Part shown: in pieces, positions 12,555 through 24,426 of the stretch
How the letters are laid out: each line of letters starts with the position of its first letter
Numbering within the stretch: the stretch's first letter is position 1
Notes under the pieces: generated by a model
What the model was told of the DNA's origin: nothing
Database searches by the model: none
Seen by the model: only the letters and a program-made list of their open reading frames with translations
Position numbers and translations under genes: made by a program
Origin: Nepenthes gracilis
Taxonomy: Eukaryota > Streptophyta > Magnoliopsida > Caryophyllales > Nepenthaceae
Reading direction: 5' to 3'
DNA: 64,000 nucleotides
NCBI GenBank assembly: GCA_033239525.1
Contig: BSYO01000024.1
Span: 12,767,268-12,831,267, forward strand

Positions 12555-14481
12555 AATAAAAGTTAAAATATGATAAATTTTATGCCTATTTTTAACAATT
12601 TATATATATTTTGATATATAAATAATATTTGTCTAAAATAAAAGTATCACTTAACATTCTTACTTGTCAAAAAATACGTACTATAGATAACTGAATAATT
12701 ATGTGTCATTAAAGTTTTCTGGCGATATAAATCAATGATATGTTCATTACAGATATTTAAAAAGTGAACTGTGGGAAAAAAATATTTTTATAATTTTGTG
12801 AATTTAAAATTCATAAGAATATTATATTTGATATTCATATATCTATTACAATGATTACTTAAGTTATTTAGTTACTTACGTAATTTTTTATCAATATTGG
12901 TTAGTTTTTTTTTATTAACATCATCATTAATTTTTATATTTTTGATTATTTTCTAGATTATGTATATATTTTTTATATTTATTTTTCAGGGTGAGGGGGG
13001 CAAAATATTAAATCTTCATATTGGTCATTATAATATTCATCTATTTATTGATTTTTATGTGAATCTATTAATAATAATAGATAAACGAGATACCATATTA
13101 TTAAAAATATTTTAAAAATATTTGAAATATTTTCTCCTACTATATTGACCCAATAAAGAGCTATCATGTGGCTTATAAGTAAGAATCCTTCTTGTTCTCG
13201 GAAAGCGAGGTGCATTTTTTCAGATAGAATTGAGCAATTAACAAGAAGTCCCACTTTTTTATTTTTAATTTCAAATATTTTTAATAAATTTTATTAGTTA
13301 TATTATGTGTTAACATATTTTGCAATTGAATCCATTGACGTATTATCTAGTATCAGATGCCCGAGATCTTCCTCAAATCATAGGAGGATATTCCTAAATT
13401 TGCCTTCTTGCATGTCCAATGACGCCTTTCCATTGCCCGAAATGCATATGAGTTTTTTTCAGTATGATGTGGACGCGGTATGCTTGAGATGTGCACGAAC
13501 ACTCTTTTTAGAATGCCTTGCACTTAAGATGCACACAAGAATATTTTTAGATTATGTACCCGATAAGTACTGATCTTTCCATTGCGGCACGTTTCGCCCA
13601 TTACCTAATACAAACCTAATAGAACCTCAACCTCAACTTTGGCAAGCTTATGCTCTACCATTAAACTATTTCCGTCAACTATGGTAGCGCCTGTGTGGCA
13701 TTTGAACATTGGGGCACATGTTTTTATTTGTTACATTTTTGATCTAATTTCAAATCTTCTATATATTTACCTTTTACAACTTACGGGATGTCTCTTGAGA
13801 CTATATTGCACAGTGCGACTCTTCTAAAGATCCCCTCTTCAAAGCTTGTAAAAGCTTTATTTGAAAACTTTTTTTAATTATTGAATATTAATCTTAAAAT
13901 TTTCTCATCACATTCGTATAAAAAATATACTTTATTATATACATATGTTTCTTTCTACTATTGACCTTCATACAAGACATGGGTGGTGTGAAAATTAGGA
14001 TCTAATGGAAAGTAACTCGTGAACAAGATTAACAAGAAAACAATAATGTATTCGATTCTATTACGAAGGTAAATTTAAGGAATTCATTGATAGGGGACAT
14101 AAGTAGAGGTAAATCGATCAAATTGGTCGTTATACTACCCGATTTATAAGTTAACTTTTTTAATACATTATTTTTAGTAATTGTAGACACTTAGAAAATT
14201 TTATTCGATAACTGTGATTATTGAGATTTTTATTCGTCACCAAAAATTCTTATCTTGACTATTGCTATTTACAATAATTACTGTCTATATTTTTTTAATA
14301 ATTAAGTACATCTAAATTTGAATATATTATATATATATTATATATATATTATATATTCGTGTGTATCTTTATTCCATAATTTAAGAAAGGATCGAAACAC
14401 ATTAAGATTATGGACTCCCTAGTCTTTTTCAAACTTAATGGCACTATTTGAAAAATATGAATATTCAATAATTTTAATATC
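12555..14481 (+). repeat. Left copy of a 1.93-kb direct repeat
   Basis: This AT-rich unit recurs at 19994-21925. The first 550 bp or so of the two copies differ by a single A; later parts differ in patches. Identity begins at AATAAAAG and ends at TTTTAATATC. The ends are not TG...CA, there is no primer-binding site after it and no polypurine tract before the second copy, so it does not behave like an LTR pair. The left flank looks like an unoccupied insertion site. No protein-coding gene is recognised inside, only a tRNA-like remnant near 13620-13678. Confidence 0.85.
13620..13678 (-). pseudogene. Degenerate tRNA-Gly(GCC)-like sequence, mitochondrial type
   Basis: Read on the minus strand, the segment GACGGAAATAG, TTTAATGGTAGAGCAT, CTTGCCAA, GAGGTTGAGG follows the order of acceptor, D arm, anticodon loop (GCC) and variable/T region of a plant mitochondrial-type tRNA-Gly. 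The anticodon stem pairs poorly and the T arm is disrupted, so it is not a working tRNA. The same remnant occurs in the right repeat copy. It may mark DNA transferred from the mitochondrion, but I cannot confirm that the rest of the repeat is organellar. Confidence 0.4.
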
Positions 14482-15284
14482 CAATATATTTGGTCACGTG
14501 AAGGAGATTGTGACCGTTTTATATTCTTCGACTTTAAGCCCGTCCCCGTAGTGGGCCTTGGAATGATTTTCGACCCTTTGTGTGGATTGCAAGGTAGAAG
14601 CGATAGTTTCCTTTGGTAACAGATTTTGAACTTACCCATCCCTTGAAAGTAATTCAAGGTAGAAAAAGTTTGAAAAATCAAATCCAGTACCACATCATTG
14701 ACCACATTAAGTTTAAAAGAGAGCCGTAAAAAACCGTGAAAGAGTTTGTCGAATCACTGGAAGTTAACAAAAGAACAAATAGAAATCTTTCTGGCCGGAT
14801 CGTAAAGTTTCAAATTTGGAGAGGAATTCGAAAGTGATTGCCGTCTTTGTCGATTAGAAAAGTTGCTCGAAATGCTCAACCGAGCCGTTTGGGCCAAATC
14901 TTTGTGGATTTTAGCGGCTTTAGCGAAGTGAGCAAGGTAGAAAGCGATTGTCTTCCTTTGGTTGGCGGAAAGTTGACATATTGTCCCCTTGACGAGATTC
15001 ATCGACCCGAATCTTGGCCGGAAGAATGGAAGGAACCCGAGATGGTTGACCCATTACTATAAACTTTGTTGGACCACATCGCGTTGAAGTTGCCCAACCG
15101 AGAGCAATGGAGCCGTTTGTTGCCAGCCCATTGTCAGTTCTTTGTGCCCAACCGAGAAGGTGCTAGCAAATCTCCAGACTCCCCGGAGTCAACCGTCTTG
15201 AGCCTCCTTGTTTTGGAAATCTTTGTTTGACCGAAAAGTCCCATATTTCAAGTGCTCAATTTGGTGAGAAGCCCCCATCTTCGA

Positions 15285-16075
15285 AAGTGAAAAATCTTTG
15301 TTGATGCATCTCCTTAGTTAAGGTTCTGGAGTTCTCAAAAGGTCGAAGGAGAGTTTGTCGAAATCTTTGTTGGCCGGAAAGTTGGAAAAGATCGACCAAA
15401 TATTGGTGATTAGGAGACGAAGTTCAATTCAAGCAACAGGGGGGAATCTTTGTTCTTTAAAAGTTGATTGCGGTTCTCAAATGGGCGGAGAGGCGATTGG
15501 CTCCCAAAAATCTTTGTTCATCGGAGAAGGAAGGAACCCAGTTGATGGTTGACCAACGTGCTGAACATCCAGGAGAAGCGAAAAAGCGAACAATCTCCAT
15601 TGCCGCTTGCATTTCAAGTCTCGATGCCCGAGACCTAGGAGTAAAAAATCTTTGTTGATCGAAAATTGGCCGTAAGTCTCAAATCGGATTATGAAGGGAA
15701 ATCTTTGTTGGCCGGAAAGTTGAGGTGACTTGCTTTGTTCACTAAAGTTGATCGGAAGTAGCCTCGATTATTTGTGCCAGGAAATCTTTGTTCAAGGGAA
15801 AGTTGATCGGCGAAGTGCTTGGAGGAGCTCTTTGTTGGAAGGGCTGCTGCGTTGGAAATCTTTGTTGGGCAGGTGAAAGAAATTGGAGAAGCGTAAGTTT
15901 GCTCAAATTGGAGTCAGCAAAACCGGGAAATCTTTGTTGGCCGGAAAAGTTGGCCGTGAACTCTCGGATCGGAAAGCGATTAGTCTTAGAAACGAAAAGT
16001 TGGCAAGACCTCAAATTAGGGCGGATCCCGGGTCTTTGTTATTTGGAAAGTGAAGCGAATCTTTGTTGACGATGA
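15285..16075 (+). repeat. Irregular tandem array with AAATCTTTGTT core
   Basis: The core AATCTTTGTT, usually followed by GGCCGGAAAGTTG or a variant, recurs about twelve times at irregular 40-100-bp spacing (for example near 15292, 15361, 15446, 15507, 15648, 15699, 15783, 15857, 15928 and 16058). Spacer sequences differ, so this is a degenerate minisatellite. Scattered copies extend left to about 14780. Confidence 0.65.
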
Positions 16076-17089
16076 AAAATTGGCCGGAGATGGTCAAATC
16101 GGAGGCGATTAGGGCCGAAAATTCTTATCGCCTGATCCATTAAGATCATTTCCGTCTCGGGCGAGACCTAGGGCGCGCTGGAGGAAGATCTCAAGCTCAA
16201 GATCGGATCTCACGCAAAGATGCGTTGAGAGGTCGAGAGGTGACTTGCCTTAAGATAGTGATTGTTCGTTGCAGGATGCACCTTGTGCTCCTTGGAAGGA
16301 GCTCTTGCCGTTGGAGGTCGTCCAACGGGTCTGGAATTAGGAGCCCCGGGGAGCTCGATTAAGCTTTGACTCTCGGATCGGCGACGGGTGATGTCATGAC
16401 CACGGCGAAGCAGGATCTCGATTTTGACTCTCTCCTTGAGGATGCGCTTTGCTTTCTAGTTGAGTGTCGGGCTTTGGTGTCAATTTGCGCCGGATCCCGA
16501 TCATTTCCGTGAAGGAAGTTGTGGCCACGAGCCGTGGTTTGTTGTTTTGCATTGTGTTGCGTTGGTTCTTTGCCCTTGCGAGAGGAGGGCCAAAATGAGG
16601 TTACCAAGCTTTAAAGTAGTTGTTAGCTTGTTGGTGGATGTCCTTTGATGACCCCAGTGTTGGTTTGGAAATGAGTTGGCGGAGTTGTTGGGCCACCTTT
16701 GTTGAAGCGTGGTGGCCTTCTATACGTATTTTAGACATTTGTGTGCGTTAGCGTAGTTGTGGCTTGTGAGAAAAGCCTAGTGGCGTTGCCCAGTGGTAAT
16801 TGGGACAGCCCGGTATAGAAAGGAATGCTTCCGTTATTGTATATCCACCTTTGGCCCTTCATGGAGATGAGTGCGTGGGGCGGCCAGACTTTGGTTGGCT
16901 GGCCGTCGGAGGAGCTAAGTCCTCGAAGCTAATCGGGCGATTGTGGAAAACCCGGCCCGGTGGCGCCGTGCAAGTGATGACTTGGGCCAATGTTGGAGAA
17001 GAAATGTTTCTCCTTCGACCGTCGTTGGTGGCGTTCTTTGCTCCCGAAAGGAGGTCGTCGCGTGTGCCATTCTTGCCCCCTAAGGTTTT

Positions 17090-17400
17090 TAGACCGCTAT
17101 GGGCCACTTGGATGACTAAGGTTTAGACCGCTCAACTGGATGACCGGGGTTTTGGACCGCTCATGGGCCACTTGGATGACCAAGGTTTCACCGCTCATGG
17201 GCCACCTAGATGACTAGGGTTTCGGACCGCTCATGGGCCACTTGGATGACCAAGGTTTGGACCGCTCATGGGCCACTGGATGACCGGGGTTTAAGACCGC
17301 TAATGGGCCACAGATGATCGGGGTTTTAAGACCGCTAATGGGCCACCCGGATGACCCGGGGTTTAAGACCACTTTCGGCCACTGGATGACGAGGGTTTAA
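17090..17400 (+). repeat. Minisatellite, GACCGCTCATGGGCCAC unit
   Basis: Roughly nine units of about 25-40 bp, each with a version of GACCGCTCATGGGCCAC, then GGATGACC, then GGGGTTT or AAGGTTT. Units vary in length by small internal deletions. No coding potential. Confidence 0.75.
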
Positions 17401-17994
17401 CAAGAGGGTGAAGACCCTCGACTTAGGGCGATCTAGGTCGGATGGATACCTGCGGAGAGTAAACGCGATTCATATAACCTAGTATTCTATATGCTAAGTA
17501 AACTCCTTACCTCGCACATTACACAAGCAAGCGAATGTATGCATGTAGAAGGGTGAGTTCATACACAGGTTGGGTGCGGAATCATCGTTGGTGCATGAGC
17601 GATGTTCTTATAATCGGCTTAAGCGCCTGGCCGCGTGCCTTTGCGGAGAGTCGTTGGGCGCTTTGGTAGGCGACTTGGCCTATGGCCCCGTGCTCCGTGG
17701 GATTTGGTCCTTTGCCGTGAATTGGTTGGGTAGCGTCTTTATTCTAGCCCGGTAGCCTATTGGCCAATGGTTTGGGTCCCATTGTCGAGATGGTCTTGCC
17801 TCAGTGACCGGACCCGGTCTGGCGCTTGGTTTGGATGATATCTTCCGCGGTGCAATGGGTGGTGGGTCGAGAACATCGAGCCCCATTGCATGTTTTGTCA
17901 TAGCTTTTACGCTCCACCCGTGCAGCGGGTTGCGGCGGGATCGACCTCTGCGGCAGCAATGCTACGGGGTGGAGGTCAGATCGGAGAAGATCGG

Positions 17995-18345
17995 CGGCGG
18001 AGAGCTCTAGCGAGGCGGAGGGATCGGCGGCGAGAGGCTGCAGAGATCTGCGGCGAGTGCTCACAAAAGAAAGAAGATGGCGCGGCGAGGAGCTCGGCGA
18101 GCCGGAGAAGATCTCGCGCGAGGAGCTCCGGCGGCGAGAGATCTCGGCGGCGAGGGAGCTCGGCGGGCCGGAAGATCTTTAGGAGATCTGGCGGTGAGGC
18201 TCGGCGGAGGGCAGAGAAGATCTGGCGGCGAGGAGCTCCGGCGGGCCAGAGAAGATATGGCGGCGAGGAGCTCCGGCGGGCCAGAGAAGATCTGGCGGCG
18301 AGAGCTCCGACAGGCCAGAGTAGATCTGGTGGCGATAGCCGATCG
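17995..18345 (+). repeat. GC-rich minisatellite, GGCGGCGAGGAGCTC unit
   Basis: Units of about 30-36 bp built from GGCGGCGAGGAGCTCCGG and GCCAGAGAAGATCT. The array stays open in several frames and yields Arg/Ala/Gly-rich pseudo-proteins, which are a composition effect. It lies just upstream of the LTR-like segment. Confidence 0.7.
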
Positions 18346-18595
18346 GCGAAGCCCCCAGTGTTACATCTTCTAATGGGTGCAAATGGTCAAGAAGAGGGTG
18401 CTCTTCTAAGCGTTAGGCACTAGCACATTTGACGTTAATCACCTGTAAGCATGGCTACCCGATGAGGGGTCGTCGCCATGGAAGGTGATATCTTTAGTCG
18501 TCGTGCTGACTGGAGCACAAGCGTTGACCATGTTTGTTTTGCGTAAGAGATTGAGTGTTGAGGGGAGACGCTAGACTTTTTGTCGCGTTCACAAT

Positions 18596-19993
18596 TGATG
18601 ATGCGTACCTGTATCCGACTTGAGCAGATTCGGATGCTCCGAGATGGTGTTGACCGGCTCAGTTCTCATGCGAATCCCGCACACCACTAAAGTAAAAAGA
18701 GGTCGGCGTTAACGGCGGGAGGTTGTCCCACCGAAAACACTCCGACGCTCAAGTCGATGCTTGATCTCGAAAGGATGGCGAAAAGAAAGTGAGGCGAGAT
18801 AGAGAGTGCGTTTCCACGATGTAAGGAGGCGTAAGGCCTTCTTGAATCGGGGATTCCACGATGTAAGAGGCGCGGGCCTTCTTGAATCGGGGGAGGTGGG
18901 AAGGCGATGAACGGCCGTAAGAGGCGCTTTTGTGTGCCTTAAGATTCTTGATGGATGTGTCCAGGGTAGCGAGATGCTCCAGACAGCGGTGAGCTCCTAG
19001 CAGCAATGAGGCGGCTGGCTCGAGCCTTTCGTCTGCGTGCGTGATTAAGTTAATAATCAAGAGCGCCACCGCAAGTACCACCGAGGGTGTGTATGAGAGC
19101 TTGTCCGAGAGCGTATGCGCCGAGGTTGCAGCGTCCGAGAAAGCGTCCCAGTAGCGTAAAAGAAGAACGAAGTGGAAGAAGTCCTCCGTCCTCCTCGTAT
19201 CGGAAGAGTAGCGGAGGTCGAAGAAAACCTCTCCCCCTTGGATGATGGATCCGGGGTTTCTTTTATAGTAGAGGGACAATCCTCCCTCTTTGAAAGGAGT
19301 GATTGCCTTCTTTAATTGGCCATCTTGCCTTACAGGCAGACGCCGATTGCCTTCTTGATAGCGATTGTTTCCTTGTGTGGCGGGCCGAGATCCTCGACTT
19401 TGGAAAGTCTCGATGCCTTGGGCGGCACGCCTTACGGAGCCGGACGCCGAGTTGCCATCGTAGGAGGATTCTTTCCATGTGCAGCGGCAATGACCTTCCA
19501 TGTTTGCCTCCTTCCTTTCCGGCAGTGTCACGTTGGAAAGTCTTGGCGCAAGAAACGTGGAAGATATTTTGGAAGTTGTAGTTGGCCCAATGAGTGATGG
19601 GCCGGGCGGAGTGGGCCCATTACTATAGAAAAGCGTGTTTTGGGCTTAGTTGGAAGAACCAGGGCAGTCGACATCTGCGTTGGCCGTCCCCAGTGTTGCC
19701 CGCCTTCGTATTGAAGTTCTTTGGCGAACCTTTGGTGGGCTTTGGGCTTTATTGTACAAGCCCATTCAGTAGAGAGTGCTTCTTGAGGCCCAAACGAGAA
19801 AAGGTGCTAACGGTCAACGCCGCGTTGGCCTCCGTGCATGAAGAGTTGGCCGCCCGAGGCAGTCAGCGCCGGCGATTGACCGTCTTGGGCCTCCTTGTTT
19901 TGGGCCCGTCCCTTTAGTGGGCCGTAAAGGCCGTTGACCCTTTGTGTGGCCTCTGTTGACACTTTCGCCTTGTAGTACGTTTTGGTGTCATCA
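18596..19993 (+). mobile_element. LTR-like segment related to family B
   Basis: It starts TGATGATGCG and ends GTGTCATCA. The early part follows the order of the solo LTR at 7670: TGATGCGT start, then a block with GTCCCACCG and CGACGCTCAA near 18725-18755. Taken with the GC-rich DNA before it, this is probably the 3' LTR of the truncated element. Start is uncertain by 3 bp. Confidence 0.5.
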
Positions 19994-21925
19994 AATAAAA
20001 GTTAAAATATGATAAATTTTATGCCTATTTTTAACAATTTATATATATTTTGATATATAAATAATATTTGTCTAAAATAAAAGTATCACTTAACATTCTT
20101 ACTTGTCAAAAAATACGTACTATAGATAACTGAATAATTATGTGTCATTAAAGTTTTCTGGCGATATAAATCAATGATATGTTCATTACAGATATTTAAA
20201 AAGTGAACTGTGGGAAAAAAATATTTTTATAATTTTGTGAATTTAAAATTCATAAGAATATTATATTTGATATTCATATATCTATTACAATGATTACTTA
20301 AGTTATTTAGTTACTTACGTAATTTTTTATCAATATTGGTTAGTTTTTTTTTATTAACATCATCATTAATTTTTATATTTTTGATTATTTTCTAGATTAT
20401 GTATATATTTTTTATATTTATTTTTCAGGGTGAGGGGGGCAAAATATTAAATCTTCATATTGGTCATTATAATATTCATCTATTTATTGATTTTTATGTG
20501 AATCTATTAATAATAATAGATAAACGAGATACCATATTATTAAAAAATATTTTAAAAATATTTGAAATATTTTCTCCTACTATATTGACCCAATAAAGAG
20601 CTATCATGTGGCTTATAAGTAAGAATCCTTCTTGTTCTCGCTTGAGGTGCATTTTTTCAGATAGAATTGAGCAATTAACAGAAGTCCCACTTTTTTATTT
20701 TTAATTTCAAATATTTTTAATAAATTTTATTAGTTATATTATGTGTTAACATATTTTGTAATTGAATCCATTGACGTATTATCTAGTATCATGAAGATCT
20801 GTATCAAATCATACCGGATATTCCTAAATTCGTAACTTTCAGTATCTATGTGCTGCCTTACGCCCGATATGCATATGAGTACTTTTTTCAGTATGTACAC
20901 GCTTAAGGTATGCTTGAGATGTGCACGAACACTCTTTTTAGAATGCCTTGCACTTAAGATGCACACAAGAATATTTTTTAGATTATGTACCCCTGATAAG
21001 TACCTGATCTGCCATTGCACATTGGGACGCGAACCTAATACAAACCTAATAGAACCCTCAACCTCAACTTTGGCAAGCTTATGCTCTACCATTAAACTAT
21101 TTCCGTCAACTATGGTAGCGCCTGTGTGGCATTTGAACATTGGGGCACATGTTTTTTATTTGTTACATTTTTTGATCTAATTTCAAATCTTCTCTATATA
21201 TACTTACCTTTTACAACTTACGCAATGTCTCTTGAGACTATATTGCACAATGCGACTCTTATAAAGATCCCCTCTTCAAAGCTTGTAAAAGCTTCCTATT
21301 TGAGAAAACTTTTTTTTAATTATTGAATATCAATCTTAAAATTTTCTCATCACATTCTTATAAAATAAATATACTTTATTATATACATATGTTTCTACTA
21401 TTGACCTTCATACAAGACATGGGTGGTGTGAAAATTAGGATCTAATGATGTGTGAAAATTCTATAACTCGTGAATAAGATTAACAAGAAAACCATAATGT
21501 ATTCGATTCTATTACGAAAGGTAAATTTAAGGAATTCATTGATAGGGGTCATAAGTAGAGAGTAAATCGACTAAATTAGAGTATCTATACTACCCGATTT
21601 ATAAGTTAACTTTTTTAATACATTATTTTTAGTAACTGTAGAAACTTAGAAAATTTTATTCAATAACTGTGATTATTGAGATTTTTATTCGTCACCAAAA
21701 ATTCTTATCTTGACTATTGCTATTTACAATAATTACTGTCTATATTTTTTTAATAATTAAGTACATCCAAATTTGAATATATTTTATGTATATTATATAT
21801 TCGCGTGTATCTTTATTCCATAATTTAAGAAAGGATCGAAACACATTAAGATTATGGACTCCCTAGTCTTTTTCAAACTTAATGGCACTATTTGAAAAAT
21901 ATGAATATTCAATAATTTTAATATC
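19994..21925 (+). repeat. Right copy of the 1.93-kb direct repeat
   Basis: Partner of 12555-14481. Sequence continues past 21925 into single-copy DNA, whereas the left copy breaks into the GC-rich block at the same point. It carries a second tRNA-Gly-like remnant at about 21050-21112 on the minus strand. Confidence 0.85.
21050..21112 (-). pseudogene. Second tRNA-Gly(GCC)-like remnant
   Basis: The same tRNA-like string as in the left repeat. This copy retains GAGGGTTC, one base more complete than the left copy. The T arm is still interrupted. It was duplicated together with the repeat. Confidence 0.38.
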
Positions 21926-22949
21926 TATTTTCAATTTCCTACCAAAATAAAGAGCTTAAAATAACACCATGTAATTAGCAATGCCCCACACCAAAAATAT
22001 GCCCTCTTCTATTATTTTTGTTTGGACTTTGGGAAATTAAAATGCCTAGTTCGGCATAATGACCATTGCACCATCAACCAGCTAGCCACCCCTGCCCTTG
22101 TCGATTGTGCCTTAACAGTTGAGGGTGACATACCGATGGATGTTAATTAACCATCGCTATTAATTTATATCTTCTCACTTAATCTCCTCAATCATCATTG
22201 GCCACACTAATTATACTAGCCACCTTTGATAGTGACTACGATCCCTTGCTAGCTATCGACAATTGAACATTATATATTTGAACCTTAAGGAGCTAACACC
22301 GCATTGTATTAATCAGCTACTCATTCTTATTGGACCAAATCATTTTTTTAACTGGCCTTATCTGTTTGCTAACATATAAAATAATTCAGTTTATTAATTT
22401 TTATGATAATAAAATTTATTCAGATATAGAATAGTTATTCATCAAATAAGATAAAAATTAGAATATCAATTTGTACTTTATCCATTATTATTCTTATTGA
22501 TATTGTAATAGTTGTATTATTTTTAAATTATTTTATTATAATAATTAAATATACCGTAATTATTAAAATTTGCATGACATATTTCTCTTTAATATAAGGA
22601 GCGGCTCAATGTTATGTTTCATCTTCCTTGTTACAAATGATAAAATCAATGTAAGCATCCAAATGGGGAAAGAAGAGTATAAAATATAGTGGGTTTTAAT
22701 TTTTATGGAAAAAATTCATAGAAATTTGAAATAATACAAAATTATTGGAAATAAAATTATAGAAAAATGTTAAACGTATATGATACGTATTAAAATTTTG
22801 GATTTGGCTCAAAAATTTTCAAATAGGATCTTAACCCAAATCTTACACATAATAAATCAAAATAAAAAATCTCATAATGATATGAATTTATTCTTTAAAT
22901 TATAAACTGACACTTAAATTAATTTCGAATACCCAAAAAGCATGGTAGA
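21926..22949. other. Intergenic DNA, nothing recognised
   Basis: Moderately AT-rich DNA with no coding signal and no repeat I can define. Confidence 0.5.
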
Positions 22950-22951
22950 AG

Positions 22952-23332
22952 TGTAACGCCCCCGGCGCACCCGCATGTAGATATTGTCCGCTTTGACATG
23001 GGAGAATTTCACGGCGTCTCCAGCCTACAGGGCGAGGCCTGAGAGAACTTCACGGCGTCCCCAGTCTACAGGCCTCACGGTTTTGTTTCTGGAAGACAGA
23101 GTCCACCGCCCCCAAAAAGCGTCTCCCAGAGTAGCGCAGCAGCGGCACAACGTGGCGAGATATTGTCCTATTTGGCCTAAGAAATTTCACGGCGTCCCAA
23201 GTTAAACACAGGCCTCAAGGTTTTCTCCTGGTGAACCCTCACAGGTTCCAGAACTCGTCTACAATGGGGGAGGTGTCTACGCCCTTATAAGGACGCTTCG
23301 TTTCCCTCCCCCAATCCAATGTGGGACACTAT
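22952..23332 (+). mobile_element. TRIM/LTR-like plant repeat with ATATTGTCC blocks
   Basis: It begins TGTAACGCCCCCGGCG and ends near CAATGTGGGACA. Internal landmarks are two GATATTGTCC blocks, each followed by a TTTCACGGCGTC block, then GGCCTCA(C/A)GGTTTT, then CCCTTATAAGGACGCTTCG with a TATA-like core. This order matches a dispersed repeat common in dicot genomes (TGTAAC...GATATTGTCC...CCTTATAAG...TGTGGGA). The first two blocks are partly duplicated here. No coding sequence. Confidence 0.55.
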
Positions 23333-23690
23333 AAGAAGAATCAGAAAGAGAGAGTTAGAACAAAGAATTAGGCTCCACGCAGTATATTTTTTTGTGAACA
23401 GGTATTTTATCTGTAATTTGTTTGCTCTCAAATCAAATTAGATTTGATTTTTTTCATTTTATATAAAAGGGTTTGTTATTTATTGTGATTTCTTTGTTAT
23501 TTCTACTAAGCTTATTCTTATTTTAAATTTTGATAGGACAAAACGCTATTTTATTTGATTTATTCGATATAAAATATGAAAATATAAAATTTTATCGCAA
23601 CTATTACGCATTTATCACTTCATTTATCAGTTTTAAATAGTTCTTCTATATGTTTTTAAAAAAGGATGAAATCTTAGTTTAAAAAATAAT

Positions 23691-24426
23691 TGATGGGTTT
23701 AGCATACTCAACCCAAGAAGAGAAACTGTTCAACCGTTTCGTTTTATTCATAGATAGTTATCATTGGATAAGGACAACTGTTATTCAACAATATAAATAT
23801 CCTTATCCTAATAGAAGAAAAGGAGGGAGGAAAGAGTAAACCAATATAGAAAAAGGGAGAGGATAAAAGAAGAAAAAAGAGGAGCCAACCCTCTGGCAAG
23901 GAGGATTATAGCCTTCCTTCTTGTAGTCCTCCCTTTGAGAGGTCCCTAGAAAGCCCTCCAACAAAGTACATGTCCTCCCTCCAGAAGGTCATGTGTTCAA
24001 GTGTCAAGCCCTTTGCCCTAGAACATCACAATAATATTCTAACAATCAAATAATCAGTAATTATGCTCACTCATTTCTATTTCATAAAACGTCCCTTGGT
24101 GAGCCGCACCTTTAAGACGCTCTTCAGCAGAATGCACCTTTAAGACGATCTTAAGTGAGGAGCACGTTTAAGATGTCATTCAACCAAGCACACCCAAATA
24201 CACACTCCTCCGCGCACATTTTATTCAAAGTATACTCTATCTTTCTTTCTATGAAGAATGATTATTGACTTAAGCGTCGAAATATAAATCGAGGAGCGAG
24301 TTTCGCTATTTTTCTTTGACCTCTCGTTTTCTATTATATTGTGCAGGTTCCAAGTTAATAGATATAAAAATCGGACCCACTCTGATTCAACCCATTTGAA
24401 AGATTGAATAGCTCCCTAACCCATCA
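23691..24426 (+). mobile_element. Probable solo LTR, family A
   Basis: 736 bp starting TGATGGGT and ending ACCCATCA, a perfect 8-bp inverted terminal repeat with LTR-type TG...CA ends. The 3' third aligns with the element at 5709-6459. No internal region. Flanks ATAAT and AACAA do not form a duplication, so either the site has mutated or one flank was lost. Confidence 0.6.

Larger units (their letters stand above)
14482..19993. mobile_element. GC-rich, non-coding retroelement-like block between the direct repeats
   Basis: A 5.5-kb block whose base composition contrasts strongly with the AT-rich repeats on both sides. No gag, protease, reverse transcriptase or integrase motif is visible; apparent ORFs at 17890-18423 are translations of minisatellite. 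It holds three tandem arrays and ends in an LTR-like segment (18596-19993) whose terminal CATCA abuts the right repeat exactly. The left edge (14482) has no terminus, so the element looks truncated there. Best reading: the 3' portion of a non-autonomous or decayed LTR retrotransposon. Confidence 0.5.

Noticed and set aside
13045..13254. 69-codon minus-strand frame in the left repeat
   Set aside because: No ATG at its start and no recognised family; the right copy changes the frame.
17890..18423. 177-codon Arg/Ala/Gly-rich open frame
   Set aside because: It is a read-through of the GC-rich minisatellite; overlapping frames are equally open and no domain is visible.
18749..19531. 260-codon minus-strand open frame
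   Set aside because: It lies inside an LTR-like segment, has no recognisable domain, and is best explained by high GC content.
20848..21180. 110-codon plus-strand frame in the right repeat
   Set aside because: The corresponding region in the left copy does not preserve the frame, and it overlaps the tRNA-like remnant on the other strand.
12555..21925. The 1.93-kb direct repeats as LTRs of one retrotransposon
   Set aside because: Ends are not TG...CA, no primer-binding site or polypurine tract is visible, and no matching 5-bp duplication was found; kept only as an alternative.
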